In this document: positions 33,494 to 42,485 of the stretch, piece by piece
Numbering within the stretch: position 1 is the stretch's first letter
How the letters are laid out: each line of letters begins with the position of its first letter
DNA from: Dokdonia sinensis
Lineage (GTDB): Bacteria; Bacteroidota; Bacteroidia; Flavobacteriales; Flavobacteriaceae
NCBI RefSeq assembly: GCF_003688895.1
Contig: NZ_REFV01000002.1
Span: 300,918 to 364,917 of the forward strand
DNA: 64,000 nt
Direction: 5' to 3'
Made by a program: the position numbers and the translations under genes
Notes under the pieces: generated by a model
What the model saw: the letters and a program-made list of their open reading frames with translations, nothing else
Told to the model about the DNA's origin: nothing
Databases searched by the model: none

Positions 33494-33939
33494 AATAATG
33501 TGTTTTTCTTGAGCAGGTTATGCCTGCCAAATTATTTTAAATTCTTTCCCGAGTCGCTCCCGAGAAAATCGTTTTGTTCTTTTCTATACTCGTTATTACA
33601 CTTTCGTGAAAGGGTTAGTTGATTAGAACACTGCAAATATGCGACAGCCTCCAAACCCGAGCCGACTTATAAACGCTTACTTACGTTTATAGTCGTTTGT
33701 AAATGGTTGTAAATGTTTAAAAATGAATAATAAAATATTGAAAAACAGATGATTGAAGCGTTCTTAATATTTAATACTATATTGACTTAATTATAAAATT
33801 TATGGAGCCTACCTTATGGGCTTGCTTAATTTAATAGTTGCAAAAAAAATTATACTCACCTGAAAGCTTCTTTTACTCCCTTGAATTATACTTTTACTTT
33901 AGAGTCTTTAGAAACTACTTTTGAGTAAATCCATCACAA
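33494..33939. other. 446-bp gap, no gene seen
   Basis: AT-rich. Contains a degraded palindrome copy near 33600 (ACTTTCGTGAAAGGGT), short repeats of TGTAAATG around 33695-33720 and the presumed ssb promoter. No RNA gene or convincing small coding sequence recognised. Confidence 0.5.
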
Positions 33940-34767
33940 ATGAAAAACTATTACTTCTTTTTATTAGGATTATTTTTAATTTCTTGTTCGTCTTATTCTC
34001 AGAATATGAATAAAACGGACTTGGACTTAATGAACATAAATGGTAAAGTAAAAAGCGTAAATCATTATTCCATAAAATTTAAAAATAAAAATATTGACAC
34101 GACGAAGTTTAGACTAGGAGAAAGAACAGTTTATGAGTTTAATAAAAAAGGTTATAAAACTGCAAGAAACAAGTTTTATATAAACCCAGAATATGATAGT
34201 AAACAAGTATTTGAATACGAAAAAAGTAAAATATTGAAAAGCTCTAGTTCGTATTCGAATGATATGGAGTTTGATAGTAAATCAGAGTATTTCTACGATA
34301 ATAACGGAAACCTGGTTAAAAGGCTATCTAAAAAACTTAATGGAAATTTTGATAGCAAATGGATTTATATATATAACGAATCTAACTTAAATGTAGAAAG
34401 TAGGCATTTTCAATGGAACGACAGCACTTCTACAAAATCCATTTATGAATATGATAGTAATTCGAATAAAATAAAGAAAATAGATTATGAATGGAATGAA
34501 AAAATAGAATCAACTTGGATTTACGAATACAATAGTAATGGTTCAGTTGAAAAAGCAATTGAATTAGATATTAATGGAAATATTGTTCAGACTTTTAGAT
34601 ATCATTACGACTTGTTTGCTAATCGAACAAAAGTGATTTCATCAAAGGAAAACATTACGACCGAATTTTTTTACGAATATGATTCTCAAAATAATTGGAT
34701 AAAAAGAATCACAAAATCTAATGGTCAAAAAATAGCCTTAACAACAAGGAAAATTGAATATTATTAA
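33940..34767 (+). CDS. orphan lipoprotein with RHS-like YD repeats
   Basis: 275 residues. The signal ends in LFLISCSSYSQ, so either a lipoprotein or a cleaved secreted protein. The body consists of repeated strands of the pattern YEYDSNSNKIKKI, IYEYNSNGSVEKAI, YEYDSQNNWIKRI, resembling the YD/RHS-type or MORN-like repeats found in many Bacteroidota secreted proteins. More AT-rich than its neighbours and flanked by AT-rich non-coding DNA, which suggests recent acquisition. Function unknown. Confidence 0.75.
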   Translation: MKNYYFFLLGLFLISCSSYSQNMNKTDLDLMNINGKVKSVNHYSIKFKNKNIDTTKFRLGERTVYEFNKKGYKTARNKFYINPEYDSKQVFEYEKSKILKSSSSYSNDMEFDSKSEYFYDNNGNLVKRLSKKLNGNFDSKWIYIYNESNLNVESRHFQWNDSTSTKSIYEYDSNSNKIKKIDYEWNEKIESTWIYEYNSNGSVEKAIELDINGNIVQTFRYHYDLFANRTKVISSKENITTEFFYEYDSQNNWIKRITKSNGQKIALTTRKIEYY

Positions 34768-34958
34768 ACGTTTGTCAACAATGATAATCGTTGCACAACC
34801 CTATAATCTTGAAAATTAGCCTAAAATAGAGCAATCTTAGGGCGTCTGTTCTGATATACGGTCTTAAATTTTTCGTTTTTTGGACGGCGTAATATGGCTG
34901 TTATACAGTTGGAAATAAAAGTGACTAAGAAAACGTTAGGAACTAAATACTAATAATA

Positions 34959-35333
34959 ATGACCAAAAAAAATCTATTAAACCTAGCCCCAGAAATATAC
35001 CTCATCATAGCAACATTATATTACTGGACGCTCACGGCAAATGTGTTCAACATTTTCGCTATCGTTCTCCTGTCCATATTGATGTTTCAAGTGATGACCA
35101 AAAAAGCTTTATCAGGAATTCTAATTGCCTCCATATTCGTTTTGATAAATTTATATATGGTGCTGGCACTCATTTCAGAGCTGAGTGAGTTCGAAGTATT
35201 GGCCTCTGGGTTTTATCAATTGCTTATCGTGGGGAGTTTGTTTTTACTTTTAAATCTTTCGGCGGGAGGGTTTATGTTTTGGAAATATTTTAAAACATAT
35301 ATTCCTTCAGATTCCCTTTCATCCAAATCTTAA
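34959..35333 (+). CDS. small integral membrane protein of unknown function
   Basis: 124 residues with four predicted membrane helices (about 10-28, 30-45, 51-75 and 88-112) and short polar ends. No family recognised. Only 15 bases precede the thioredoxin start codon, so it is probably the first gene of an operon with thioredoxin and the ThiE-like protein. Confidence 0.65.
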   Translation: MTKKNLLNLAPEIYLIIATLYYWTLTANVFNIFAIVLLSILMFQVMTKKALSGILIASIFVLINLYMVLALISELSEFEVLASGFYQLLIVGSLFLLLNLSAGGFMFWKYFKTYIPSDSLSSKS

Positions 35334-35348
35334 TTACAATACAGAAAT

Positions 35349-35645
35349 ATGAAATCCTCTTTCTCAGATATAATACAATCGGACACTCCCGTTCTTGTAG
35401 ACTTTTATGCCACCTGGTGTGGACCCTGCAAAGCACTTGCTCCTATTCTCAAAGAGGTGAAGGAAACAATGGGCGACTCGGTTAAAATTGTAAAAATAGA
35501 CGTGGATAAAAATCAGCCATTGGCAAACGTTTATCAGGTACGCGGGGTACCTACGATGATCCTTTTTAAAAATGGAAAACAAGTCTGGAGACAATCGGGT
35601 GTGGTAGAGAAAAACGCTATCATTGACATCGTGAAAACCGCTTAA
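35349..35645 (+). CDS. thioredoxin
   Basis: 98 residues, a single thioredoxin domain with the redox-active site [10 protein letters not shown] (about residue 24-33) and the cis-Pro segment [13 protein letters not shown]. Lacks a signal peptide, so cytoplasmic disulfide reductase. Eight bases separate it from the next gene. Confidence 0.95.
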   Translation: MKSSFSDIIQSDTPVLVDFYATWCGPCKALAPILKEVKETMGDSVKIVKIDVDKNQPLANVYQVRGVPTMILFKNGKQVWRQSGVVEKNAIIDIVKTA

Positions 35646-35653
35646 AACGTTCT

Positions 35654-36256
35654 ATGATTTTTATCATCTCCCCAGAACAAACGCAACCTAGCGAAATCAG
35701 AATTCTGCACAAACTATTTGAGGCAGGACTCACACATTTCCACTTTAGAAAACCTACGGCAAGTCTAGAGGAACACAGAGCGTATTTAAATCAAATAGAC
35801 AAAACATTCCACAATAGGATTGTGACGCATAACTTTCATAAAGAACTTTACGATGAATTTGACCTTAAAGGTATCCATCTTGAAGAAGCAAAGTGGCGGG
35901 CGCAAGAGGATAATTTAGAAGAATATTGTTCCGCTTTCGTAAAAGCGGGAAAATCAATATCCTCCTCCTACCACGAGATGGAGGATTTGGAACGACAGCA
36001 AGTCAGTTTTGACTACTACATTCTAAGCCCCGTATTTTCTGCCATATCAAGAAGCGGAATGCAAGGACGCGGTTTTGACGTAAACCACATCGATAAATTT
36101 GTTGCAGGAATGGGAGGTATCAATGCATCGACAATTCCTGAGGCGAGAAAACTCGGCTTTCAAGGATTTGGAACTCTGGGCGGTGTTTGGAATCAGGAAA
36201 ATCCTGTGACTGCATTTCTAGAGATGGTGGAAGCTTTCGCTCAAGCGCACTCATAA
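35654..36256 (+). CDS. thiamine-phosphate synthase-like (ThiE/TenI) protein
   Basis: 200 residues, TIM-barrel of the ThiE/TenI superfamily: FIISPEQTQPSEIRILHKLF, FHFRKPTASLEEHRAYL, GIHLEEAKWR, DYYILSPVFSAISRSGMQGR and MGGINASTIPEARKLGFQGF. It would join a thiazole and a pyrimidine to thiamine phosphate, or aromatise the thiazole if TenI-like; no other thi gene is nearby, so the exact step is open. A palindrome variant at 35932-35947 encodes AFVKA. Confidence 0.8.
   Translation: MIFIISPEQTQPSEIRILHKLFEAGLTHFHFRKPTASLEEHRAYLNQIDKTFHNRIVTHNFHKELYDEFDLKGIHLEEAKWRAQEDNLEEYCSAFVKAGKSISSSYHEMEDLERQQVSFDYYILSPVFSAISRSGMQGRGFDVNHIDKFVAGMGGINASTIPEARKLGFQGFGTLGGVWNQENPVTAFLEMVEAFAQAHS
35932..35947. 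repeat. diverged palindrome inside the ThiE-like gene
   Basis: CGCTTTCGTAAAAGCG: 14/16 of the palindrome, translated SAFVKAG. Confidence 0.7.
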
Positions 36257-36275
36257 CCTTTACTATCTTTACGCT

Positions 36276-36428
36276 ATGGCAAAAAAAGGGACTCCAAAAA
36301 ACACCAAGAACAAAGCAAAGCACGCAAAGCTTATGGACCGCAAGAAAAAACGCGAGCGGGAAAAAAGGGATCAGCGAGAGGCGCGTATGAAGGCCCTTAA
36401 AGAAAAAATTAAGGACAAAGACGCGTAA
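36276..36428 (+). CDS. 50-residue lysine-rich protein
   Basis: Starts MAKKGTPKNTKNKAKHAKLM and ends IKDKDA; about 45% Lys plus Arg, helical. Nineteen bases after the ThiE-like stop. A TATCTTTA sequence (36266-36273) just upstream resembles a -7 box, which would make it nearly leaderless, but co-transcription is equally possible. The start, length and composition look like a real small basic protein, perhaps nucleic-acid- or ribosome-binding, but nothing in the sequence proves it. Confidence 0.55.
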   Translation: MAKKGTPKNTKNKAKHAKLMDRKKKREREKRDQREARMKALKEKIKDKDA

Positions 36429-36513
36429 CGAACCTCGTTGTGATTCGTTTTATAAAAACAGCGGGGCAACCATTCTCAAAATTCCTGCGTCTCTATATAA
36501 AACGACCATTCTT

Positions 36514-38037
36514 ATGACGACCTTGATAAAATACCTTGTTGCGACGATTCTTGTTTTAGGTTCCGCTTTCCTGCCGGCCGGACAGGCGGGCGCGAAAGCG
36601 CAATCCTACTCAGCAACCGTACTGGACGCAAAAACAGGCGAGCCGATTCCATTTGCCACTATCCAACTTTCAAAAAACCGAGGAACAGTGACTAATGGCG
36701 AGGGCATTTTTTCTATAGATATGGAAGATGTCGCTAAGCTTAGAGATTCTGTTTTTATATCATCTATGGGATATGAAGAAGTAAGTATCTATCCTAAAAA
36801 AGCTACGGATACCATCATCCGCCTAGCCGAAAAGCTGAACGAACTAGAAATTGTATTTCTTACAGATAATCCGCTGGAGCCTAATGAAATTGTTGAGCGT
36901 ATCAAGGAAAATCTAGCGTCAAATTATCCCAATAACTACACCCAGAAGAAACTCTTTTTTCGCCAATCGCTGTACAACAAAATGAACAGGGCAGACGTCG
37001 ATTTCAAAAAATCTACCATCGAGGAGTTGAACGAAGCACTCATAGACAGTATCGTGATGCAAATCCCTAAAGAGTCTTCGTACTACAGTGAGTCCATAGG
37101 AACACTTTCTGGAAACTATAATAAACAAAAACTGTTTGTAGATAAATCTGCCAAGTTATATGATAAAAGTAAGGATGTCTCTTTTGATGGTTTTGGCAAA
37201 CGTCTGGAGAAAATCTTCAAGGAAAATGTAAAGCCAGATTCCTATCTTAAAATCAAGTCAGGATGGTTTGGCACCAAAGTAGAACTGGATGAGGTGGAAA
37301 CGAAGGAAGCACCGGATGGTGACGATGGTGGTGTGCAAGTACGTGTGGGCGAAGACCCAACAACTCAAGATATCACAAGTGGTGTAAAAGACGACATTAA
37401 TGAACTGTACGAGCAACTATTCTTTCAGGAAGACACAAAACTGGACTTCTTGCAAAAGTCTAATCGCTACGAATTCACACAAACAGGAATCACATCCATA
37501 GGCGAGAACCTCGTTTATATTCTAGATTTTGAGCCAAAAGGAGGAAAGGATTTCTCAGGTACGATGTATGTGAATACAGATGACTTTGCCATCGTAAGAC
37601 TCGATTTTCAGAATGTGAAAAAGCTGTACGGTATTAAACTTTTAGGCATAGGCTATCGTGATATTCTCTACAAGGGGACTTCGCTTTTTGCAAAGGATGA
37701 ATCATCTGGCTACTCTCTTAAATATATGGAACTAGAGCGTGGAATAGAGTTTACACTGGATCGCCCGCTCACGGTTATCGAGAAGAATAAAAACGTAAAA
37801 GGCCGTCGCAAGCAAAACGAGCTGGACCTTAATCTAGACTTTAAAACTACGGCGGTCACAAAATCTGAATTTGTGGTTTTTGATAGCAAGGATTTATCTG
37901 AATCAGATTATGGAATTGCAAAAGAAAGTACGGGTGTTGAGGCTACCTACCTTTCGGCATACGATCCCGCGTTTTGGGAAGGCTACACGATTATGGAGCC
38001 TAATGCTACGATACAGGCCTTTAAGGTTGTGGAATAA
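36514..38037 (+). CDS. secreted protein with carboxypeptidase-regulatory domain
   Basis: 507 residues. The signal peptide ends AFLPAGQAGAKAQSY, where the coding DNA is a composite palindrome. A CarboxypepD_reg-like beta domain follows (about 32-115, YSATVLDAKTGEPIPFATIQ, VFISSMGYEEVSI), then a long region of unknown fold (about 120-500) with a LolA-like beta pattern near the end (GTMYVNTDDFAIVRLDFQNV). No barrel or plug, so not a TonB receptor; likely periplasmic or surface. Monocistronic. Confidence 0.78.
   Translation: MTTLIKYLVATILVLGSAFLPAGQAGAKAQSYSATVLDAKTGEPIPFATIQLSKNRGTVTNGEGIFSIDMEDVAKLRDSVFISSMGYEEVSIYPKKATDTIIRLAEKLNELEIVFLTDNPLEPNEIVERIKENLASNYPNNYTQKKLFFRQSLYNKMNRADVDFKKSTIEELNEALIDSIVMQIPKESSYYSESIGTLSGNYNKQKLFVDKSAKLYDKSKDVSFDGFGKRLEKIFKENVKPDSYLKIKSGWFGTKVELDEVETKEAPDGDDGGVQVRVGEDPTTQDITSGVKDDINELYEQLFFQEDTKLDFLQKSNRYEFTQTGITSIGENLVYILDFEPKGGKDFSGTMYVNTDDFAIVRLDFQNVKKLYGIKLLGIGYRDILYKGTSLFAKDESSGYSLKYMELERGIEFTLDRPLTVIEKNKNVKGRRKQNELDLNLDFKTTAVTKSEFVVFDSKDLSESDYGIAKESTGVEATYLSAYDPAFWEGYTIMEPNATIQAFKVVE
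36564..36600. repeat. composite palindrome inside a signal peptide
   Basis: CGCTTTC, then a 20-bp GC-rich palindromic insert (CTGCCGG...GCGGG), then CGCGAAAGCG; in frame as AFLPAGQAGAKA, keeping an AxA signal-peptidase site. Confidence 0.85.
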
Positions 38038-38289
38038 TGTATATGATTCCTCGCTTTTAGGACAACAGTATTTTGCTCATTTTTTAGGCGGGTCATACGA
38101 GTGTAGATTTCTCGGCGTTTGAGATAAATGATACAGGCAATAAACTCAACTCAGAGATGACTGGCGGTTTCTTTTTTAAGATTGAAATGGTGTGTCGGTT
38201 TTGGATTAAGTAGGCACAATGACCACATTGCTTAAACAGTTTATATCAATTTTATAAAATTGTATCTTTGATTAAAAGAGTCATACCAA

Positions 38290-38532
38290 ATGGATTTACA
38301 GTCAAGAAAAATCGAATTCGTCCAAGAATTTTTGAAGGTTCAGAGTGAAGAAGTCATTTCAAGGCTAGAGAAATTGTTGCGAAAAGAGACAAAATCTAAT
38401 CCGAATGATGATTTTAAACCTATGTCAATCGAAGAATTCAACGACCGTATTGATAAATCAGTAGAAGATTCTAAAAATGGGCGTCTCACTAAGGCTACGG
38501 ATTTAAAAGCAAAAATTGACACGTGGAGCTAG
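38290..38532 (+). CDS. putative antitoxin of a ParE/RelE system
   Basis: 80 residues. Helical N-terminus and a C-terminal segment MSIEEFNDRIDKSVEDSKNG typical of small antitoxins that wrap around a RelE/ParE toxin. The toxin start codon overlaps its last codons (10 bases), the usual gene order and coupling. It likely represses the operon. Preceded by a 250-bp gap without other genes. Confidence 0.8.
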   Translation: MDLQSRKIEFVQEFLKVQSEEVISRLEKLLRKETKSNPNDDFKPMSIEEFNDRIDKSVEDSKNGRLTKATDLKAKIDTWS

Positions 38533-38843
38533 AAATTTATTGGACAGCCTTCGCAGAAAATGAACTCTATAAAATTTTCAAATATTATCTAGACGAGGCT
38601 GGCTATAGGGTAGCCAAAAATCTTGTGGACGGCATTTACAACGAACCTTTCAAACTTATAAACCATCCAGAAATAGGTCAAGAAGAAGACCTCTTAAAGC
38701 ATCGCCCGGTCGAGTTTCGATATCTTCTCTATAAAAAGAATTACAAAATCATTTACAGCACAAATCATCAAGTATCCCGTATTGAAATATACGACGTGTT
38801 CGATGTGAGACAATATCCTCTCAAGATTACCAGAACAAAGTAG
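38523..38843 (+). CDS. RelE/ParE-family toxin
   Basis: 106 residues with the ParE/RelE fold: IYWTAFAENELYKIFKYYLD, FKLINHPEIGQEEDLLKHRP, EFRYLLYKKNYKIIYSTNHQ and IYDVFDVRQYPLKI. Starts with GTG at 38523, overlapping the antitoxin gene. It would inhibit gyrase or cleave mRNA; the sequence does not say which. Confidence 0.85.
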   Translation: MELEIYWTAFAENELYKIFKYYLDEAGYRVAKNLVDGIYNEPFKLINHPEIGQEEDLLKHRPVEFRYLLYKKNYKIIYSTNHQVSRIEIYDVFDVRQYPLKITRTK

Positions 38844-38858
38844 GACTCTGACGAGCGC

Positions 38859-39770
38859 TTAAAAAAACCTAGGATTCAATATCCTACGTTTCTTAAACTC
38901 AATATTAAAAATCAAAAACGCCTCGTAAGACGATGGGGCCACCGCTCTAATTTCTGATACTACGCGATCGTAGGCAAATCCTGCTTGCATCCACGGGAAC
39001 ACATCTACATTTACCAGTCCAGAAAAGGAATCATCCAGACGATAGCTGGCACCTATTTCAAAACGGTTGTAAAATTTGGCGTTTAAATTTAAATCATAAG
39101 AAATAGGAGCATTAAATGCACTTTTTACAAACACCGAGGGTTTAAGCTTTACCTCGCTACTCAAATCAAATACATATCCTCCAGCAAGAAAAAAGTGACT
39201 TACTTCGTTTCCATAAGCTACTCCATTTACATCGAGATGTTCGGACTTAATAAGGTTAGGGATGGAAAGGGAGACGTAATAGTTGTCCGTATAATAAAAT
39301 GCCCCTGCACCAAAATTAAAGAAAGCCTCACTACTATTGCTGGAAAACGCCTGGTCGTTCTGACTGTTTAAATCTAAATCTATCAAGCCTACTTCGTGCA
39401 AGGTCGCTCCCGCTTTTAAGCCAAAAGCAAGTTTGTGTCCATCGGCGATTTCTATGGTGTAGGAATAGTCTGCATAGAGATTTGTTTCTTCTACGGGGCC
39501 TATTTCTTCGGTGATGACGGAGAGTCCTATGCCTTGTTTTTCACCCCAAGGCGTATGTAGGAACAAACTGCTAGTAACAGGTGCGCCGTCAAAACCTGTC
39601 CATTGATTTCGGTGTAAAACGCCTAGATTCAAAACCTCCTTAGATCCCGCATAAGCAGGATTAATCACACTCAGATTGTACATATACTGCGTGTATTGTG
39701 GGTCTTGTTGCGCTTTCGCGAAAGCGGAAAACAACATTAATAAAAAAATAAAAAGTGATTTTACTTTCAA
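38859..39770 (-). CDS. PorP/SprF-family type IX secretion membrane protein
   Basis: 303 residues. Signal peptide cleaved at FSAFAKAQQDPQYTQ, encoded by a palindrome copy. The family hallmark QDPQYTQYMYNLSVINPAYA and NLGVLHRNQWTGFDGAP is present; the C-terminal half is a beta-barrel of the PorV/OmpF kind. SprF-like proteins help the type IX system export a neighbouring large adhesin, but no adhesin gene is nearby, so the client is unknown. Confidence 0.92.
   Translation of the reverse strand: MKVKSLFIFLLMLFSAFAKAQQDPQYTQYMYNLSVINPAYAGSKEVLNLGVLHRNQWTGFDGAPVTSSLFLHTPWGEKQGIGLSVITEEIGPVEETNLYADYSYTIEIADGHKLAFGLKAGATLHEVGLIDLDLNSQNDQAFSSNSSEAFFNFGAGAFYYTDNYYVSLSIPNLIKSEHLDVNGVAYGNEVSHFFLAGGYVFDLSSEVKLKPSVFVKSAFNAPISYDLNLNAKFYNRFEIGASYRLDDSFSGLVNVDVFPWMQAGFAYDRVVSEIRAVAPSSYEAFLIFNIEFKKRRILNPRFF
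39711..39726. repeat. palindrome copy encoding a second signal-peptidase site
   Basis: 16/16 match, read on the minus strand as SAFAKA directly before the mature QQDPQYTQ of the SprF-like protein. Confidence 0.9.
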
Positions 39771-40172
39771 GGTTACCCTTTTAATTTGTTCAAATTTGGG
39801 TCGAATACTGTTGTTGACGATTCATAACATTTGATATAAACTTTAAAATACCCTACAGCTTTATAAAATTTGTTCATTTTTTTCATTGCCAAAAAAACGA
39901 ACCAAAAAAGGCTAGGCTGAATCGAACTTTACTAAAAATTTCCCTCGTTACGGCGCAAACTAAAGGTATAGTTCTATCCACAAAACTAGTCCTCATTTCT
40001 TATATGCCTAAGATAAATAAAATCTTAGAGGCTGGCGCTAGTTTGCTTAACCCTTCACTCACATCATTTTTTACGTAAAATTCGCTTAGGCCATCTCAGA
40101 AAATTTAAATAGAAAAACAATACTTGTAAATCTACAACAGTATAATTAGATAAAGACTATCAAATAATCCAT
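39771..40172. other. 402-bp gap, no gene seen
   Basis: AT-rich. The stretch near 39885-39970 (GCCAAAAAAACGAACCAAAA ... CTCGTTACGGCGCAAAC) resembles dispersed non-coding sequences I associate with Bacteroidota genomes, possibly a decayed small mobile element. Contains the presumed sprF promoter. Confidence 0.4.
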
Positions 40173-41186
40173 CTAGTTAGTCTTCATTGGGTTTATATCA
40201 AAGATAGTATACACCGGAAAGTGGTCGCTATAACCACCCAGATAGCGCTTGCCAGCGTACGTTCTAAATGGATTGCCTTTAAACTTCCCTTTAAATTCGG
40301 TTAGGGATACATCATTATAAATTTTGGACGCATCATATCTAAAGGGGTTATGGTGTAACTGCATAAAATTAGTCGAGAGGATAAGTTGGTCAAAAAGGTA
40401 CCACTCAAACCTATGGTTAAGGCTCCCTTCATACCGCGTGAGCAAGAAAACCATCGGGTTATAAAAGTCAGATTGTACGAGATGATTTTTTACAGCCTCG
40501 CTATGTGGGTCGTCATTAAAGTCCCCCATAATGATGATGCGGGCATCTGGATTTTTATCCTTGATTTGTGCAATTATTTCTCTACAGCGTTGTGCCACAG
40601 CAATGCGTTTATGAGCTGTTTCCTCTGCACCCTGACGGCGGGAGGGCCAGTGATTTACTAGGACGTGCACGGGCATTCCTAACAGTTTGCCGTGTACGTG
40701 CAGGATATCCCTAGTGTAGTCTTGTACACCAGGCTCTGTCTCGACATATACGTTAATTGCCTCGCTCTCGAGTACTTCAAAATGTGCTTTGCGATATAAT
40801 AACCCTACATCTATGCCTCGCTCATCTGGAGATTCATAATGCACGACTCCGTAGTTGTATTCTTGCAATGTTTTGGTTGCTACGAGTTGTTCGAGTACTT
40901 CGGTGGTTTCGACTTCGGCGACACCTAGTAGGCTGGGGGCTTCTCCAGTCTCGGTTGCGCCTATTTTTGAGATGACGGTGCTTAGTTTTCGTAGTTTATT
41001 TTTTAGCCGTTTGTCGGTCCAATTGTATTCTCCTCTGGGCGTGAAGTCTTCGTCTAATTTTTCGGGGTCGTCGTGTGTGTCAAAGAGATTTTCCAGATTG
41101 TAAAATGCAACGCAAGCCTTATGTTGGGGCGGGGATTTTTTTGCTTTCGCGAAAGCGGACTCATCATTTGTAACCGTGTCGTTCAT
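40173..41186 (-). CDS. endonuclease/exonuclease/phosphatase-fold protein, no signal peptide
   Basis: 337 residues, a paralogue of the secreted protein at 23726-24790: FYNLENLFDTHDDPEKLDED, LLGVAEVETTEVLEQL, NHWPSRRQGAEET, MGDFNDDPHSEAV and GGYSDHFPVYTIF. Catalytic Glu, Asp, Asn and His are kept. Unlike the paralogue it starts MNDTVTNDESAFAKAKK, with no hydrophobic segment, so it appears cytoplasmic; the palindrome copy falls at the position of the other protein's signal-peptidase site. Divergent from hflX. Confidence 0.9.
   Translation of the reverse strand: MNDTVTNDESAFAKAKKSPPQHKACVAFYNLENLFDTHDDPEKLDEDFTPRGEYNWTDKRLKNKLRKLSTVISKIGATETGEAPSLLGVAEVETTEVLEQLVATKTLQEYNYGVVHYESPDERGIDVGLLYRKAHFEVLESEAINVYVETEPGVQDYTRDILHVHGKLLGMPVHVLVNHWPSRRQGAEETAHKRIAVAQRCREIIAQIKDKNPDARIIIMGDFNDDPHSEAVKNHLVQSDFYNPMVFLLTRYEGSLNHRFEWYLFDQLILSTNFMQLHHNPFRYDASKIYNDVSLTEFKGKFKGNPFRTYAGKRYLGGYSDHFPVYTIFDINPMKTN
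41143..41157. repeat. palindrome copy in the second EEP-fold gene
   Basis: 15/16 match, read on the minus strand as SAFAKA about ten codons from the start. Confidence 0.87.
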
Positions 41187-41223
41187 CCTACTAATTTAGC
41201 AAAAGCATAACACTTCATTCCCT

Positions 41224-41231
41224 ACCTTTGT
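41224..41231 (+). promoter_or_regulatory. candidate -7 box directly before hflX
   Basis: TACCTTTG fits TAnnTTTG only five bases ahead of the ATG, which would give a leaderless or nearly leaderless hflX mRNA. No TTG at -33, so uncertain. Confidence 0.35.
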
Positions 41232-41236
41232 GAGAT

Positions 41237-42460
41237 ATGTTAGAAACCGAAGAAATAGAATACGAAAAGTGTGTGCTCATTGGGCTGGTCACGCAACAGC
41301 AGAATGAGGAAAAAATGATTGAGTATCTGGATGAGCTCGAATTTCTGGCATATACTGCCGGTGGCGAAGTCCTAAAACGGTTTACTCAAAAACTGGAAAA
41401 GCCTAACCCGAAAACGTTTATTGGGACTGGAAAAATGGAGGATGTGGCCGCTTATGTGGAGCAACACGAGGTGGGGACGGTCATATTTGACGATGAGCTC
41501 ACTCCTGCACAACAAAAAAATATAGAGCGACTGCTCAAATGTAAGATTGTAGATAGAACGTATCTTATCTTAGATATTTTTGCACAGCGCGCCCAAACAA
41601 GTTATGCGAGAACGCAAGTTGAGCTCGCGCAATACGAATACTTACTTCCTAGACTTGTAGGTTTATGGACACACCTGGAACGCCAGCGAGGTGGTATCGG
41701 GATGCGTGGACCTGGAGAAACGGAAATCGAGACGGATAGACGTATTGTCCGGGACAGAATTTCCTTGCTTAAGAAGAAAATTCTTAAAATTGATAAGCAA
41801 ATGGAAACCCAACGCGGTAACCGTGGGGCTTTAGTACGTGTCGCTCTTGTAGGATATACAAATGTGGGGAAAAGTACGCTTATGAATGTCATAAGTAAAA
41901 GTGACGTTTTTGCCGAAAATAAGCTCTTTGCAACGCTAGATACGACGGTGCGCAAGGTCGTGATAAGAAACTTACCTTTCTTATTATCTGACACTGTTGG
42001 ATTTATAAGAAAATTACCAACGCAGCTGGTAGACTCTTTTAAAAGTACGCTAGATGAGGTGCGCGAGGCAGACTTACTCCTGCACGTGGTGGATATCTCT
42101 CATCCACAGTTTGAAGACCACATTGCCTCGGTAAATAAAATCCTAGATGAAATAAAAAGCGCCGATAAACCTACGCTTATGGTGTTCAATAAAATAGACG
42201 CCTACTCTGCTGAGAAATATGACGATGATGATTTAATGGTAGAACGTACAGGTGCTCATTATTCGCTAGACGAATGGAAGAAAACCTGGATGGCACGTAC
42301 TAATGGAGATTCCATATTTATCTCTGCATTAAACAAGGATAACTTTGAAGATTTTAGAAAACGTGTTTATGAACGCGTACGCGAGATACACGTTACTCGA
42401 TTCCCATACAATGCATTTCTGTATCCAGAGTATGATGAACATATGAATGAAGAAGAGTAG
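41237..42460 (+). CDS. hflX: ribosome-associated GTPase HflX
   Basis: 407 residues. The N-terminal HflX domain (about 25-115, GGEVLKRFTQKLEKPNPKTF and TYLILDIFAQRAQTSYARTQ) is followed by a coiled linker with GGIGMRGPGETEIETDRR and a G domain: G1 GYTNVGKST, G3 DTVGFI, G4 NKID. HflX binds the large ribosomal subunit and splits stalled ribosomes under stress. Single-gene unit with a terminator. Confidence 0.96.
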   Translation: MLETEEIEYEKCVLIGLVTQQQNEEKMIEYLDELEFLAYTAGGEVLKRFTQKLEKPNPKTFIGTGKMEDVAAYVEQHEVGTVIFDDELTPAQQKNIERLLKCKIVDRTYLILDIFAQRAQTSYARTQVELAQYEYLLPRLVGLWTHLERQRGGIGMRGPGETEIETDRRIVRDRISLLKKKILKIDKQMETQRGNRGALVRVALVGYTNVGKSTLMNVISKSDVFAENKLFATLDTTVRKVVIRNLPFLLSDTVGFIRKLPTQLVDSFKSTLDEVREADLLLHVVDISHPQFEDHIASVNKILDEIKSADKPTLMVFNKIDAYSAEKYDDDDLMVERTGAHYSLDEWKKTWMARTNGDSIFISALNKDNFEDFRKRVYERVREIHVTRFPYNAFLYPEYDEHMNEEE

Positions 42461-42485
42461 AAGTAAAAAAAATTCTACTAAATAT

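Noticed and set aside
34768..34958. Integron attC site
   Set aside because: Only weak partial words resembling core sites; no integrase and no second site in correct spacing. Kept as a low-interest observation only.
38038..38289. Small gene between the carboxypeptidase-regulatory protein and the antitoxin
   Set aside because: Short frames only, no start context or recognisable pattern.
39885..39970. Remnant of a transposase gene
   Set aside because: No frame with recognisable transposase motifs; only a general likeness to dispersed non-coding sequence.
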